A stretch of 58,906 bases of DNA, taken from assembly GCA_013821825.1 (NCBI GenBank), contig PNJK01000014.1, forward strand, positions 1-58,906. Reading direction: 5' to 3'. This document shows positions 8,303 to 17,389 of this stretch, in pieces. How positions within the stretch are numbered: position 1 is the first letter of the stretch; each line of letters begins with the position of its first letter. Made by a program: the position numbers and the translations under genes. The notes beneath the pieces are model-generated. The model ran no database searches and had not been told where the DNA came from. It saw only the letters and a list, made by a program, of their open reading frames with translations. This stretch comes from Rhodobacter sp. (GTDB taxonomy: Bacteria > Pseudomonadota > Alphaproteobacteria > Rhodobacterales > Rhodobacteraceae).

Positions 8303-9640
8303 ATGTCGTCTGCAATAGTCTTCGTGGTCTTGCCCGCCAAGTCCGCAGCTGAATTCTCAGAGTATGTGCGAGAGTTTGTAGCAACAGCTCACCAAGAACG
8401 AGTTAAGATTCTAACGGACGATGTTGCCGATCTACTTGGTACCGACATTGGTGAGAGAGTTTCGCGGACGCTTTTTGACGCAATCTTAGCGTACGGTACT
8501 GATCACAATCATTCCCTTTTAGTCCACAGAGAAGCTCGCTGTTCACCAAAGATGCTGCTCAAATTATGGGGTATGGACGGGTATAAGTTAAAAAACGCAA
8601 AAGTTGTCTCCCCCAAGAACTTAGTGGATGAGTTCAAGCAGCGTTGCATAGCCAACCGCACATTTTGGCGAACTCACGCCGAAGCACAGATTGCGAACTA
8701 TGATTTTCAGAAGATTGGCTTGGATGGCTGGCTCCAACAATTTGGATTGCTTGGAATCCCGTCAACGGGTCGGCGACTAGCATCGCAGATCAGAGTAATT
8801 CGCTTGAATGACTTAAGGTGTAATCCATTTGGACCTCGCCCAGAGGATCAAATAGGCCAGCGACAAATGCATTGCTATGTGCAAGATGGTGACGCTGGAG
8901 GTAGCTGGGTTGAGGTCCAGAGCATTCTTTCTCATACCCACATGGAAGGGAACGTGGGTTCGGCAGTTTGGGACAAGAACAGTCATTCCATAATCATTCC
9001 AGAAACCGCTGCTGATGAGGTCGTCATATGTGAGGATGGCTTGTGGAGTGGCAGCGAAGCCATCCGTCGTTTGGATGCGATTCGCAAACTCGGATATGCG
9101 AAACTGATTAGGTTGAAGTTTGGCGTTGTTACTGACTTTGGGCTTTTTGTTGCACGATTTGTTATTAGAGAATTCGAACTTCAAGGGAAGGTAGTGCTAG
9201 ATGCTTCTTCATCTGAATTAGTTCGATTCCTCCGGGAGGATATTTCTGAAGAAGTAAAGCGAGGCGCAGGACTGACCTCAAAAGAATACTTCGCCGAGCT
9301 ACACAAATATATCTTTCCACCTGCGTTCTCAATGTTTTCGGATGGCTCCACTGATTTGGAACACTGCAGGGAAATCGGAAAACAGCTTGTGTCTCAATGG
9401 CTTCAAAAGAAAGGTCGTGCGTCTTCCGAATCGGATGTCGATAAGTTTGCTTTGGGAGGTGGAGGGTTCGCTTCGACCATCATGTTTGCCCGTAGTATTC
9501 CAAAGGTTTGCTTACCATTGTTCTGGCTTGATGGTTCAGTCAAGATTGGTGATCGACAAGTTGAATGGCGACCGCTCTTTGTCGATGCTCGTCGTGTTGG
9601 GGATGCCAGTCTCTTATACGGAGGCGACCAAGCCGACTAG
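8303..9640 (+). CDS. PRTase-CE-like (phosphoribosyltransferase-fold) conflict-system protein
   Basis: 445 residues. DEVVICEDGLWSGSEAIRRL at roughly residues 239-258 matches a type I PRTase PRPP loop: hydrophobic strand, two acidic residues, then a small-residue/SG turn. Upstream, residues about 120-180 include a DGWLQQFG segment that fits the start of the fold. Near the end, GGGGFASTIMFARSIP followed by LPLFW and WRPLF resembles the conserved ending of PRTase-CE domains known from bacterial conflict systems. The N-terminal 110 residues are not recognised. It is co-directional with the preceding gene at 18 bp and equally AT-rich. The canonical PRTase DD is ED here, as often seen in divergent members. 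A nucleotide-modifying effector role is inferred, not shown. Confidence 0.6.
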   Translation: MSSAIVFVVLPAKSAAEFSEYVREFVATAHQERVKILTDDVADLLGTDIGERVSRTLFDAILAYGTDHNHSLLVHREARCSPKMLLKLWGMDGYKLKNAKVVSPKNLVDEFKQRCIANRTFWRTHAEAQIANYDFQKIGLDGWLQQFGLLGIPSTGRRLASQIRVIRLNDLRCNPFGPRPEDQIGQRQMHCYVQDGDAGGSWVEVQSILSHTHMEGNVGSAVWDKNSHSIIIPETAADEVVICEDGLWSGSEAIRRLDAIRKLGYAKLIRLKFGVVTDFGLFVARFVIREFELQGKVVLDASSSELVRFLREDISEEVKRGAGLTSKEYFAELHKYIFPPAFSMFSDGSTDLEHCREIGKQLVSQWLQKKGRASSESDVDKFALGGGGFASTIMFARSIPKVCLPLFWLDGSVKIGDRQVEWRPLFVDARRVGDASLLYGGDQAD

Positions 9641-9773
9641 CCAGCTTCCCAGAGAAGGTTCGACGGCAGTCGCGTTCCCTCCGCCATTTATTTGGTCTAA
9701 GGTATGGAAATTGAACGAAAGTTCAAACTGCCTTCCCCCAATAATCCCCCAAGGGACGCCGGGTGCCGCGGAA

Positions 9774-10328
9774 TTAGCTGGAACAAGAGCGGCCGGGAAA
9801 AGCCCTGCCGTTCCGCAGTGACCCACAGCTCTCATTACCTGCAGCCAAAGCCCGTGGTTGATCTTGGCGCTGTTGCGCCGGTGGAGCAATGGGCGAGCGG
9901 CGGAGCGCTTCCGTCTCGAGAAGCCGGTCGCCCATTGCGGTGAGTTTGGCGACATAGGCCGCGGGTGTCAGGTAGCCGAGCGCCGGATGCGGCCTGGCGG
10001 CGTTGTAGTCGGCGACCCACTTTGCGACTGCGGATCGGGCGTGATCGAGGCCGAAGTACAGCGTCCTGTTCGGAAGCTCGTCCCGCATCTTGGAATTGAA
10101 GGCTTCGCAGATGCCGTTTTGCATGGGCTTCCCGGGGGCGATGAAATGTCAGGGCATGCCGGTCTCCTCGCTCCAGGCCAGCACGGCGTTCGAGGTGAAC
10201 TCCGTGCCCCTCGCCATTGGGCTCGAACCAATGGCGCCTCAATGGCTTGATCGCTGATGATAAGACCAGGCTTCCTGCTCCCGCAAAATCTCGATGATCC
10301 GCTCTTCCGTGAACTTCGATCTCTTTAT
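9774..10328 (-). mobile_element. Decayed IS3-family element B (deleted internally, stop in orfB)
   Basis: Reading minus from 10328, the orfA beginning KRSKFTEERIIEILREQEA is present, but its start codon reads ATA. The frame then jumps to the C-terminal third of an orfB transposase: RGTEFTSNAVLAWSEETGMP, a TGA at 10151-10149 where W is expected, and HFIAPGKPMQNGICEAFN. It ends at LGYLTPAAY and beyond. Most of orfA and the orfB N-terminal half are missing. The DDE core residue E in the NGICEAFNS region is present. This is a dead remnant, abutting remnant A. Confidence 0.8.
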
Positions 10329-10394
10329 GCCCGGTCCTCTCCACGGGCCGGACGATAGCATCAGATTCACATGGTATCGGGGGTCACAGCAGGG

Positions 10395-11280
10395 CGTCCA
10401 CGAAGTCGTGAGGTGCAGACATGGCTTGGACGCTCAGGCCGCAGACGGACGCACGACCCGTCGTCCAGCCAGAGCCGGCTCCTCTTCGGTTGCTTCCGCG
10501 GGGCCTTCAGTGTCGTCGGGCAAACCGTTCACTGGAAGCTTTGCTGATCCTCCTCCATCCCGCCGCCGCTCGCCGTTGTTCTCGGACCAGTAGGCGGACC
10601 ATGGCTCGCCGCTCGACCCGCTTCACGTTCACCGCCCAACCGGCCTGCCGAAGGAGCGCCGTGATCCGGCGGTAACCGAAGCGCCCGTATTATGAGGCAA
10701 GCGCGATGATGTCGGCGGTGAGAGCCTCTTCGTTGCCCGGCCCGTTGGCTCTCCTTTCGCTGGGTCGAGCTATTCTGCCCGAGGACACGTCAGGTAAACT
10801 GCTCCGAGATTCGTAACTTCTGCCTAACATGCTCGATGCAAGCCCGGCGGCGGGCGGGGCTTAGAAGTTACGCTGACGCGGACCTTCGGTTCCCGAGGCG
10901 TTCGAGCAGGCACTCGGACCGGCGATGTTCCAGCGCTCACCCCTCAAGATCAATTTCCCGAGCGTCAGGTCGGAGACGGCCGTTCGGAGCCGCTCCCTCG
11001 CCAATGGCCTCGAACCAGTGGCGCCACAATGGCTCGATCCTTTTCCAGCTCCATCAGCCGCTTCACCTGGTCGGTCTTCAGGCCACCAAACTCCTTGCGC
11101 CACCGACAGTGGGCGAACTGGTTCGGCATCGCCGTCGAACCGGTGGCGGGCTCATGCTTCACCCCCGATTGACCGTACGGCTTCGGCCACCGACCGGCCC
11201 TGCGAGACCAACACGTCAACCTGCCGGAGCCTGGCGACGATCTCCTCCGGCATGTGCTTCTTCCGGGGGCATTCCTTCAT
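10395..11280 (-). mobile_element. Decayed IS3-family element A (orfA plus N-terminal orfB, frameshifted)
   Basis: From ATG 11280 on the minus strand, orfA reads PRKKHMPEEIVARLRQVDVL and continues to VRSIG. It then shifts frame to RWRKEFGGLKTDQVKRLMEL and again to TAVSDLTLGKLIL. An orfB start follows (LTADIIALAS, a stop, YGRFGYRRITALLRQAGW), and the element breaks off near 10395 where element B begins. Several frameshifts and stops make it non-functional. It lies immediately downstream of the nnrS stop, so it inserted at the edge of the NO operon. Confidence 0.75.
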
Positions 11281-11353
11281 CCTCCACATGGCTCGAATCC
11301 CATACCTCGGGGAGGACCACTTTTCAGGGGGCAGGCCACTTCGATCCAGGCTT

Positions 11354-13765
11354 TCAAACCCGCTTGGCTGCGGGCAGCCGTAGCAACAGCCGGCCATAGA
11401 TGCCGGCGAACCCCGCGAAGGCACCCAGCCACAAGACCCCGGATATGACCTGCAGCATTGAAGCGTCGCCGGGCCAGATACCCGCTGAAACGCGCGCCAG
11501 CACCGAAATTACGAGCGCGGCATAGATCGCCATCGTTCCGGGCCCCGCAGTCAACACCTGACCGGTATGACCCAGCGTGGCGCGCGTCATGACGGCGAGC
11601 GTCATCAGGCCGATGCAACCGCCCATCCACAGATGCTGGGCTGCTGCCATTTCGATCCCGCCCGGCAAGACGATTTCCGTGCCCAGCACCAGCGCCCCCA
11701 GTGGCAAGAAGAGGTAGCCCAGGTGCAGCACCGCAACCAGCGGTTCGGCGAAGGTCCGGTGTCCGGCCCAGCGCGCGAGCCGGATCAGGTGCAGTGCTCC
11801 GGCCAGCAATAGCGCTGCGCCCGTCACGGTTTCAAGGGGCCATGCGATCCACAGACCCAAAGCCACCAGCAGAGCCAGAAGCGCGCCCTTGTCGAACTTT
11901 TGCATCGGCGGCACGGGCAGCCGCCCGGGCCCGCGCTTGACCAGCCAATTGCGAGTGAAAGACGGCACGATCCGTCCGCCGATCACCGCGATCATCATGA
12001 TCGCCGTACCAAGCCCCAGCCGCAGGCCATATCCTTGTGCAGCGTATTCTCCCTGCGCGGCCTCCCAATGGAACAGCCCGTTGCCCAGAGCGAACATCGC
12101 CAGCATCGCAAGCACGCTCAAGTTGCGCCAATTGCGACCGGCGATGATCTCGCGCCCGATGGCGGCGGCCAGCACCAGGGGAAAGCCCAGATCCAGACCT
12201 GCCACAATGGCCGGCGACAGCAGCGCCGAACCTAGAACCGCCAGCCGCCCCGCCAGCCATAGGGCCACCAGCGCGCCCAGCGGCCACCCGACGATTGGCA
12301 GGCGCCCAGTCCAGTTGGGAACGGCTGTCAGCAGAAATCCGGCGATTACCGCGCCGAGATAGCCGAAAAGGAATTCATGGGCGTGCCAGCTGACCGGGTC
12401 GAAGGCGGTTGGCAGCGCAAGGGTCCCGGCCAGCATGGGAACCCAGAGTCCCATCGCCAGCGCAGCCCAGGTCGCCGCACCGAAAAAGAACGGGCGGAAC
12501 CCGTAGGTCAGGATCGCCGGGCCAGTCCATGCGCGCATCTGTTCGGCGGTCGAGGTCATGTTAGCTCCTTTTCTTCGCGCATCCTGCGCGGCTCTGCAAA
12601 GCAATGGGCCGAGGCCCTGCGGGTTTCGCCAGGGGGGCTGTCTCGGTCCACTGAACACTGGCCGGGGCGCCGGGCGGAACAATGCTGCGCTGTGCCGCAC
12701 GAAGAAGACGGCCCAAGCCAAGCTCCAGATGACGGGCGCGGTTTCATGCCATGTCGTACCGACAGGAGCAAAGACCCGCAGAGCAGCGGCCGTCCACAAC
12801 AGGACGAAGCCCACTCCATCGATCAGGGCCGGGCGCAACCGATCGGCGCGCCGGGCCACCGCGCGCGCAGCAACCGCGTAGATCGTGCAGGCGACAGCGC
12901 CAGCGGTCAACGCATGCAAGGCAGCGCTTTGGGGCAGCATCGAACCCGACTTCTGGCTAAGCGCGACCAGGAACAGACCCAGAGGCAACCACGCAAATCC
13001 GACGTGCAGCATGGCCAAGAGGCCGTCCTCCAGGGTCTTTCGGGACAGCCACAGCGACAGCCGTATCGCCTCGGCCATGGCCGCGACCGTCAGGCCGACG
13101 ACAAACCAGCCGGACGTGGCCCCCAGGAGATCAAGGCCCGGCACGAGAAGAATCGCGCCTGATCCAATCAGACCGAAAACCCGCGCCACCCCGAAGCGCC
13201 GTTTCTGCGTCTCGCTGCCAACCAGCCCGTTCCACGTAAAGGCAGCCACGATCCGTCCGCCGACTATCGACAGAAGGGCCGCAAAGCCGAATACAGGCAC
13301 GTGCAGCATGATTGTGCCGCGCAGGACCGCGATCTGCATCCCGGTCAAGGTAAGGGCAAAGAGCGCAAGTACCGCGCCTTTCGAGGACGCGGCGTTCAGC
13401 GCCGCGCGCGCGAGGATCAGTGTCACACAGATCATGAATGCCGCGGCTCCTGGTACAACGAGGCGCGGATCCTGTCCGAATACGCCTGCAACGGTCAGCC
13501 GAGCAAGAGCCCAAAGTGCCAGAAGACCCGCCACCCCGGTGGACGACAGGCAGGCTTGTCCGGGCCAACTTGTCATCGCCGTCAGCGCATAGCCCGCAAA
13601 CATGACGGCTGCGAAGCCAAAGACCATTTCATGCGCATGCCACGCCACAAGACCGCCGAGAGGCGCGCGCGTCAGTTCAATGCCCGTATCCCAACTGACC
13701 AGTCCAACCGCAACGATAGCCCAAGCCCCTCCAGCCAGAAACATCGCTTGGTGCGGCGCGGCCAT
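11354..13765 (-). CDS. nnrS: Double-length NnrS family membrane protein (two NnrS domains in one frame)
   Basis: 803 residues, about twice the normal NnrS length of 390-400. Residues 1-370 form one NnrS domain (AWHAHEMVFGFAAVMFAGY; GGRIVAAFTWN). Residues 403-803 form a second (SWHAHEFLFGYLGAVIAGF; GGRIVPSFTRN). Each has about 12 hydrophobic helices and the conserved WHAHE histidines associated with haem/copper binding. A linker of roughly 35 polar residues lies between. A clean ribosome-binding site (AAGGAG) sits before an internal ATG at 12559, so the second domain may also be made separately. NnrS belongs to the NO-responsive regulon of denitrifiers and protects against nitrosative stress. 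It is the last gene of the operon. Confidence 0.85.
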   Translation of the reverse strand: MAAPHQAMFLAGGAWAIVAVGLVSWDTGIELTRAPLGGLVAWHAHEMVFGFAAVMFAGYALTAMTSWPGQACLSSTGVAGLLALWALARLTVAGVFGQDPRLVVPGAAAFMICVTLILARAALNAASSKGAVLALFALTLTGMQIAVLRGTIMLHVPVFGFAALLSIVGGRIVAAFTWNGLVGSETQKRRFGVARVFGLIGSGAILLVPGLDLLGATSGWFVVGLTVAAMAEAIRLSLWLSRKTLEDGLLAMLHVGFAWLPLGLFLVALSQKSGSMLPQSAALHALTAGAVACTIYAVAARAVARRADRLRPALIDGVGFVLLWTAAALRVFAPVGTTWHETAPVIWSLAWAVFFVRHSAALFRPAPRPVFSGPRQPPWRNPQGLGPLLCRAAQDARRKGANMTSTAEQMRAWTGPAILTYGFRPFFFGAATWAALAMGLWVPMLAGTLALPTAFDPVSWHAHEFLFGYLGAVIAGFLLTAVPNWTGRLPIVGWPLGALVALWLAGRLAVLGSALLSPAIVAGLDLGFPLVLAAAIGREIIAGRNWRNLSVLAMLAMFALGNGLFHWEAAQGEYAAQGYGLRLGLGTAIMMIAVIGGRIVPSFTRNWLVKRGPGRLPVPPMQKFDKGALLALLVALGLWIAWPLETVTGAALLLAGALHLIRLARWAGHRTFAEPLVAVLHLGYLFLPLGALVLGTEIVLPGGIEMAAAQHLWMGGCIGLMTLAVMTRATLGHTGQVLTAGPGTMAIYAALVISVLARVSAGIWPGDASMLQVISGVLWLGAFAGFAGIYGRLLLRLPAAKRV

Positions 13766-13787
13766 CGGCTGAATCCCTAAATGGCGT

Positions 13788-14699
13788 TCAGGCCGGCGCG
13801 CTCATGGCGATGCGCTGATACCCGGCCTGACCGTGATAGAAGCCGTTGCTGAACGGCACGTTCGCGCAGAGATCACGCAGCGACACCTCGGCATCGCCGA
13901 CCCCAAGCCGATCGTCCAGCGCATCCCGGAAGACGGACGCGACCGAAACCATGTCCACCGCCTGTGGCATCAGGCGCAGATGGGTCACGCCGTCTGCGAT
14001 CAGCCGCGGAGATTCCGGCAGCAGATCGATGTAGCTTTCCGATTGGGTCTGGATGCCGTTCACCCGCAGGATCGGCCGGTCGTCGCGGGTCCGCAGCGGC
14101 ATGCCATCGAGATCCTGCTCGCAAACGAATTGGCAATTGTCCTTGGTTCGGTTGTGAGCACGTGCATGATAACAGCGCGCCGAGACGGCAAGCGACGCGC
14201 GGCCAAAGACCTGAACCTCAACGCGAAGTCCCAGGTCGCGCGCGGCCCGCGTGGCGACTGCGACGGCGGGCGCGGGCATTTCCGAGGGCAGGCATACATG
14301 CGTTGCGCCCTGTCCCGCCATCCAGGCGATCGTCGCCTCGTTATAGGCGTTCATGAATGGTCCGATCCGGTGCGGGCGTTTTCCCCGCGCGAAGAGGCCT
14401 GCTGCGTTGTTGATCTCGATCTCGGGAGTGTCCATCGCGGCCAGATCCTCGGTCGCCTTCCGTTCGCGCTTCAGCATGACCTCGGCCAGCGTCGACAGGA
14501 TCACCCGCTTGCCGCCACGTTCCAGCCGGTCGATCGTGGCAGGCAGGTCGGCCTCGTGGAACGGCGCGCGCTTGGAGCAGATCACCTCGCCCAGATAGAC
14601 TTCGTCCACCGGCGCCTCGTCGGCGATGCGGGCGTAGAAGTCGCGGCGCGCGTCAGCGGACCAGTGATAGGCAATCGGGCCAAGGGTCAGCTTCGTCAT
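13788..14699 (-). CDS. ubiV: UbiV, U32-family partner in O2-independent ubiquinone hydroxylation
   Basis: 303 residues starting MTKLTLGPIAYHWS at ATG 14699, with GAGAG just upstream. It carries the U32 signature region (LPSEMPAPAVAVATRAARDL; VQVFGRASLAVSARCYHARAH) and cysteines CYHARAH...NCQFVC that fit the C-x12-C-x3-C part of the UbiV 4Fe-4S site, plus an early cysteine in GEVICSK. UbiV works with UbiU and UbiT to hydroxylate the ubiquinone ring anaerobically using prephenate as oxygen donor. Five bases separate it from ubiU. The neighbourhood (NO-stress genes) fits growth by denitrification. Confidence 0.9.
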   Translation of the reverse strand: MTKLTLGPIAYHWSADARRDFYARIADEAPVDEVYLGEVICSKRAPFHEADLPATIDRLERGGKRVILSTLAEVMLKRERKATEDLAAMDTPEIEINNAAGLFARGKRPHRIGPFMNAYNEATIAWMAGQGATHVCLPSEMPAPAVAVATRAARDLGLRVEVQVFGRASLAVSARCYHARAHNRTKDNCQFVCEQDLDGMPLRTRDDRPILRVNGIQTQSESYIDLLPESPRLIADGVTHLRLMPQAVDMVSVASVFRDALDDRLGVGDAEVSLRDLCANVPFSNGFYHGQAGYQRIAMSAPA

Positions 14700-14704
14700 C
14701 TCTC

Positions 14705-15703
14705 TCACCGCCATTTCTTCGTCTCGAAGGCACCTTGGGTCTGTTTCTGCCCTTCGGTCAGCGCGACCAGATTGGCGATGTTTGCCTGCCGTCCGGCCCT
14801 GATATCGTCGATCGCGGCCCGAAAGGCCGAGACGACGCCCCGCACATAGCTTTTCGACCGCTGCCGACCCTCGATCTTGAAGGCATGCACCCCCGCGTCG
14901 ATCAGGTCGGGCAGCAGCCGTGAGAGGTTGAGGCTGATCGGCTCCTCGAAGGCATAGTAGCCGTCGGGCCGGTGCGGCGCGGTGTAGCGGCCCTTGCAGA
15001 TCGTAGGGTAACCCGCCTTTTCGTCGGGACCGAAGCAATCGATGGTGAAACCTGCAAGTTGCGAGGACATCGAGCCATCGGCTTGACGGGTATATTCGAC
15101 ATCGGAGGCGGGAGAGCAGACCCCGTCCATATTGGTCGATTGCCCGGTCAGGTAATTGGTCAAGCTGCACCTTCCCTCGACCATCAACCCGTGATTGCCA
15201 AAGATGAAGGTTTCGATCTCGCAGGGGATCTCCTTTCGGATCTGGCGGATCTCGGGGATCGTCAGGATGCGCGGCAGAACCACGCGCTTGATGCCGAAAT
15301 TCTCGCAATAGTAGCGGATCGCTTCAGGGCTGGAGGCGGCCGCCTGCACCGACAGGTGAAGCCGGACAGCGGGATAGGTGCGGGCGATGTAGTGGGCCAC
15401 GCCCATATCGGCCACGATGAAGGCATCGACCCCAAGGCGCGCGCCGGTATCGGCGGCCTGCCGCCAAAGGTCCACCTTTCCCGCCGGAGGATAGGTGTTG
15501 AGCGCAAGCAGGACCTTCGTCCCCTTGGCATGGGCATAGGCGACTGACGCCTCAAGCTCGTCGGGGGTGAAGTTCAGCCCTGGAAAGTTCCGCGCGTTGG
15601 TGGCGTCCTGGAAGCCGCAATAGACAGCGTCGGCACCCGCGTCGACGGCGGTGCGCAGGGCGGCGGGCGTACCGGAGGGGCAGATCAGTTCGGCAAGGCT
15701 CAT
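14705..15703 (-). CDS. ubiU: UbiU, U32-family protein for anaerobic ubiquinone synthesis
   Basis: 332 residues, the usual UbiU length (about 330). It starts MSLAELICPSGTPAALRTAV and carries the U32 peptidase signature ETFIFGNHGLMVEGRCSLTN. Cysteines in GRC, GVC, DCFG and TICKGRY correspond to the iron-sulfur ligands of the family. UbiU and UbiV form a heterodimer; despite the peptidase family name they are not proteases here. The start codon overlaps the end of ubiT (15700-15703), showing translational coupling. Confidence 0.9.
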   Translation of the reverse strand: MSLAELICPSGTPAALRTAVDAGADAVYCGFQDATNARNFPGLNFTPDELEASVAYAHAKGTKVLLALNTYPPAGKVDLWRQAADTGARLGVDAFIVADMGVAHYIARTYPAVRLHLSVQAAASSPEAIRYYCENFGIKRVVLPRILTIPEIRQIRKEIPCEIETFIFGNHGLMVEGRCSLTNYLTGQSTNMDGVCSPASDVEYTRQADGSMSSQLAGFTIDCFGPDEKAGYPTICKGRYTAPHRPDGYYAFEEPISLNLSRLLPDLIDAGVHAFKIEGRQRSKSYVRGVVSAFRAAIDDIRAGRQANIANLVALTEGQKQTQGAFETKKWR

Positions 15704-16230
15704 CTGGGGTCAGGTCCTTCGGAATGGTTCGGATAGGCGCGCCGCAAACGGGCGAGGATCGCGCGGCCCACGGGGCCGAACATGCCTGCGGTTTCTTCGG
15801 CGATTGAGCCATCGACATCGTCGAGCGCATTGCGCAGCCGCACGACGGCTTCGGTATCGCCCGAGACCTCGAGATCGCGCGAAAAAAAGGCGGCGTCACC
15901 GTCTTCCTCCGAATCCACCAGTTCCAGCAGCAGCATGAACCGCCCGCGAATGGTGGCGCCCGCCGGAGGAGCCGCATCCCGCGGTACCGCGCGAAAGATC
16001 AGAGCCTGTGGGTCCGGCTGCAGGTGCAGCGCGAAAGGCAGTTCGACCGGATCGATCAGGAAGTCGGTTCTCTGGTGGGGCCCGAGCCGCGCGAAGAGCG
16101 AAGGATGCCGGGCAGCGATCTTGCGGACGACGCGGGACAGGATCGGCTGCACCAGCGCACAAGCCAGCCGAGAGACGACAGCATTGCCTGGCCGCGGGGC
16201 GTGGGGATTGATGTCTGCACCGATACTCAT
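15700..16230 (-). CDS. ubiT: UbiT, SCP2-domain accessory factor for anaerobic ubiquinone synthesis
   Basis: 176 residues with an SCP2-like lipid-binding domain: DFLIDPVELPFALHLQPDP, FRAVPRDA, and a GRFMLLLELVDSEEDGDAAFFSRDLEVSGD core typical of UbiT/YhbT. UbiT is thought to shuttle hydrophobic ubiquinone intermediates to UbiUV. It has no signal peptide. It overlaps ubiU by 4 bases and begins 2 bases after the 5-FCL gene stop, in the usual T-U-V order. Confidence 0.85.
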   Translation of the reverse strand: MSIGADINPHAPRPGNAVVSRLACALVQPILSRVVRKIAARHPSLFARLGPHQRTDFLIDPVELPFALHLQPDPQALIFRAVPRDAAPPAGATIRGRFMLLLELVDSEEDGDAAFFSRDLEVSGDTEAVVRLRNALDDVDGSIAEETAGMFGPVGRAILARLRRAYPNHSEGPDPR

Positions 16231-16232
16231 GG

Positions 16233-16913
16233 TCAGGATTCCCCTTCTGCACGCAAACCGGTCTCGGTCATGATCAGGTCGAGCGGTATGTCATGGGGTT
16301 GCGGATAGATCGTGTTCAACCGCGCTGCGGACAGCGCGATACCGATGGTGAGAGGCCTCGGCGTCAGCGCCGCCAGGGTCCGGTCGAAATAGCCCCCACC
16401 CCAGCCAAGCCGGTAGCATCCGGCATCCCAGCCCAGACAGGGGGCCAACGACACGTCGGGGGTCAGCGTCTCGGCATCGGGCGGGGGGGTCGGGATGTTC
16501 CAGTCGCCACGAACCATTCGCGTCTCGGGCGTCCAGCGGCGGAAAACCAGCGGCGTAGCCCGCAATACGACAACGGGCAAGGCGACGATCACGCCGGCGT
16601 GGTGCAGAGCCGCGAGAAGCGGGCGCAGGTCAGGTTCACCCTTGATCGGCCAATAGCCGGACAGGATTGTTCCGCGCTTGACCCCACGTGCGGTCAGCAC
16701 CTCGGCAAGATGCGCTGATATGGCGACGCTTACCCGCGCCCTTTCGCTCTGTCCAAGCACCTCCCTGAGCCCCGCCAGACGCGCCCGTTCGGCCCTGCGC
16801 CAGCGCGTGACGTCGCGCGCCTGTTCCGGGTCGGTGGCGAGCGGATCGAAATAGGTGGGATCGACTGTGGCAGCCATGCAGGGCGGCGAGGCATATGTAC
16901 CGGAGGCGCTCAT
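16233..16913 (-). CDS. 5-formyltetrahydrofolate cyclo-ligase family protein
   Basis: 226 residues. It has the 5-FCL layout: SGYWPIKGEPDLRPLLAAL, LPVVV, and the phosphate/ATP-binding LGWGGGYFDRTLA near the C-terminus. The family forms 5,10-methenyl-THF from 5-formyl-THF with ATP. Its presence between a hemerythrin gene and ubiT is unexpected. A role specific to this regulon (for example repairing folate under nitrosative stress) is conjecture. Its ATG overlaps the stop of the upstream hemerythrin gene by four bases. Confidence 0.85.
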   Translation of the reverse strand: MSASGTYASPPCMAATVDPTYFDPLATDPEQARDVTRWRRAERARLAGLREVLGQSERARVSVAISAHLAEVLTARGVKRGTILSGYWPIKGEPDLRPLLAALHHAGVIVALPVVVLRATPLVFRRWTPETRMVRGDWNIPTPPPDAETLTPDVSLAPCLGWDAGCYRLGWGGGYFDRTLAALTPRPLTIGIALSAARLNTIYPQPHDIPLDLIMTETGLRAEGES

Positions 16914-17389
16914 CGCCTGCCGGCCTCGAACCGTGGGAAAAGCACATCGTCCTCCAGATACCGGTGCTCATCCAGATCCTCGGCCAATTTGCCCAGCCCG
17001 GCATAGAGCCGACGCCAGGAACCGCAGGCATAAGAAGGCAGCCGGAATCCGTGCGTGATCGCCGCGATCCGGTTCAGGGCAGCTTCTTGCCCGGCGTGGT
17101 CGTCGCGCAGGTGGTCGAACGAGTTGTTGGAGGGCGCATGCTCTCCATCCAAGAGCGCCGGAAAGACAAACGCCTCTTCCCTGCGCATGTGATCTTCCAG
17201 CTCGACGCTGACCAATTCAAGCGCCTGGGCAAGCCCATGTGGCGCGTTGACGTCATTGGCGTGGACGGTCTCGACCCATCGGGACAGGGTCACCAGTTCA
17301 GGCAGTTCCTGCCGATGCGTAGTGTGGAACCTGGCTAGAATGAGCTCGACAAGAGCGGGTGTCGTCACCTCGGTTGCGGGATCGTGCAT
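16910..17389 (-). CDS. Hemerythrin-domain protein (RIC/YtfE-like, iron-sulfur repair type)
   Basis: 159 residues. The di-iron ligand pattern is visible: HTTHRQELPEL, then VSVELEDHMRREEAFVFP, FDHLRDDH, and a C-terminal EHRYLEDDVLFPRFE. This matches the hemerythrin domain of RIC/DnrN/ScdA proteins, without their N-terminal cysteine domain. Such proteins repair iron-sulfur clusters or handle NO. It overlaps the 5-FCL gene by four bases. A second, diverged copy lies two genes upstream. Confidence 0.85.
   Translation of the reverse strand: MHDPATEVTTPALVELILARFHTTHRQELPELVTLSRWVETVHANDVNAPHGLAQALELVSVELEDHMRREEAFVFPALLDGEHAPSNNSFDHLRDDHAGQEAALNRIAAITHGFRLPSYACGSWRRLYAGLGKLAEDLDEHRYLEDDVLFPRFEAGRR

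Noticed and set aside
13788-15308. A 506-codon minus frame ending in UbiV
   Set aside because: The first 200 codons are an out-of-frame reading of ubiU; UbiV starts at ATG 14699.
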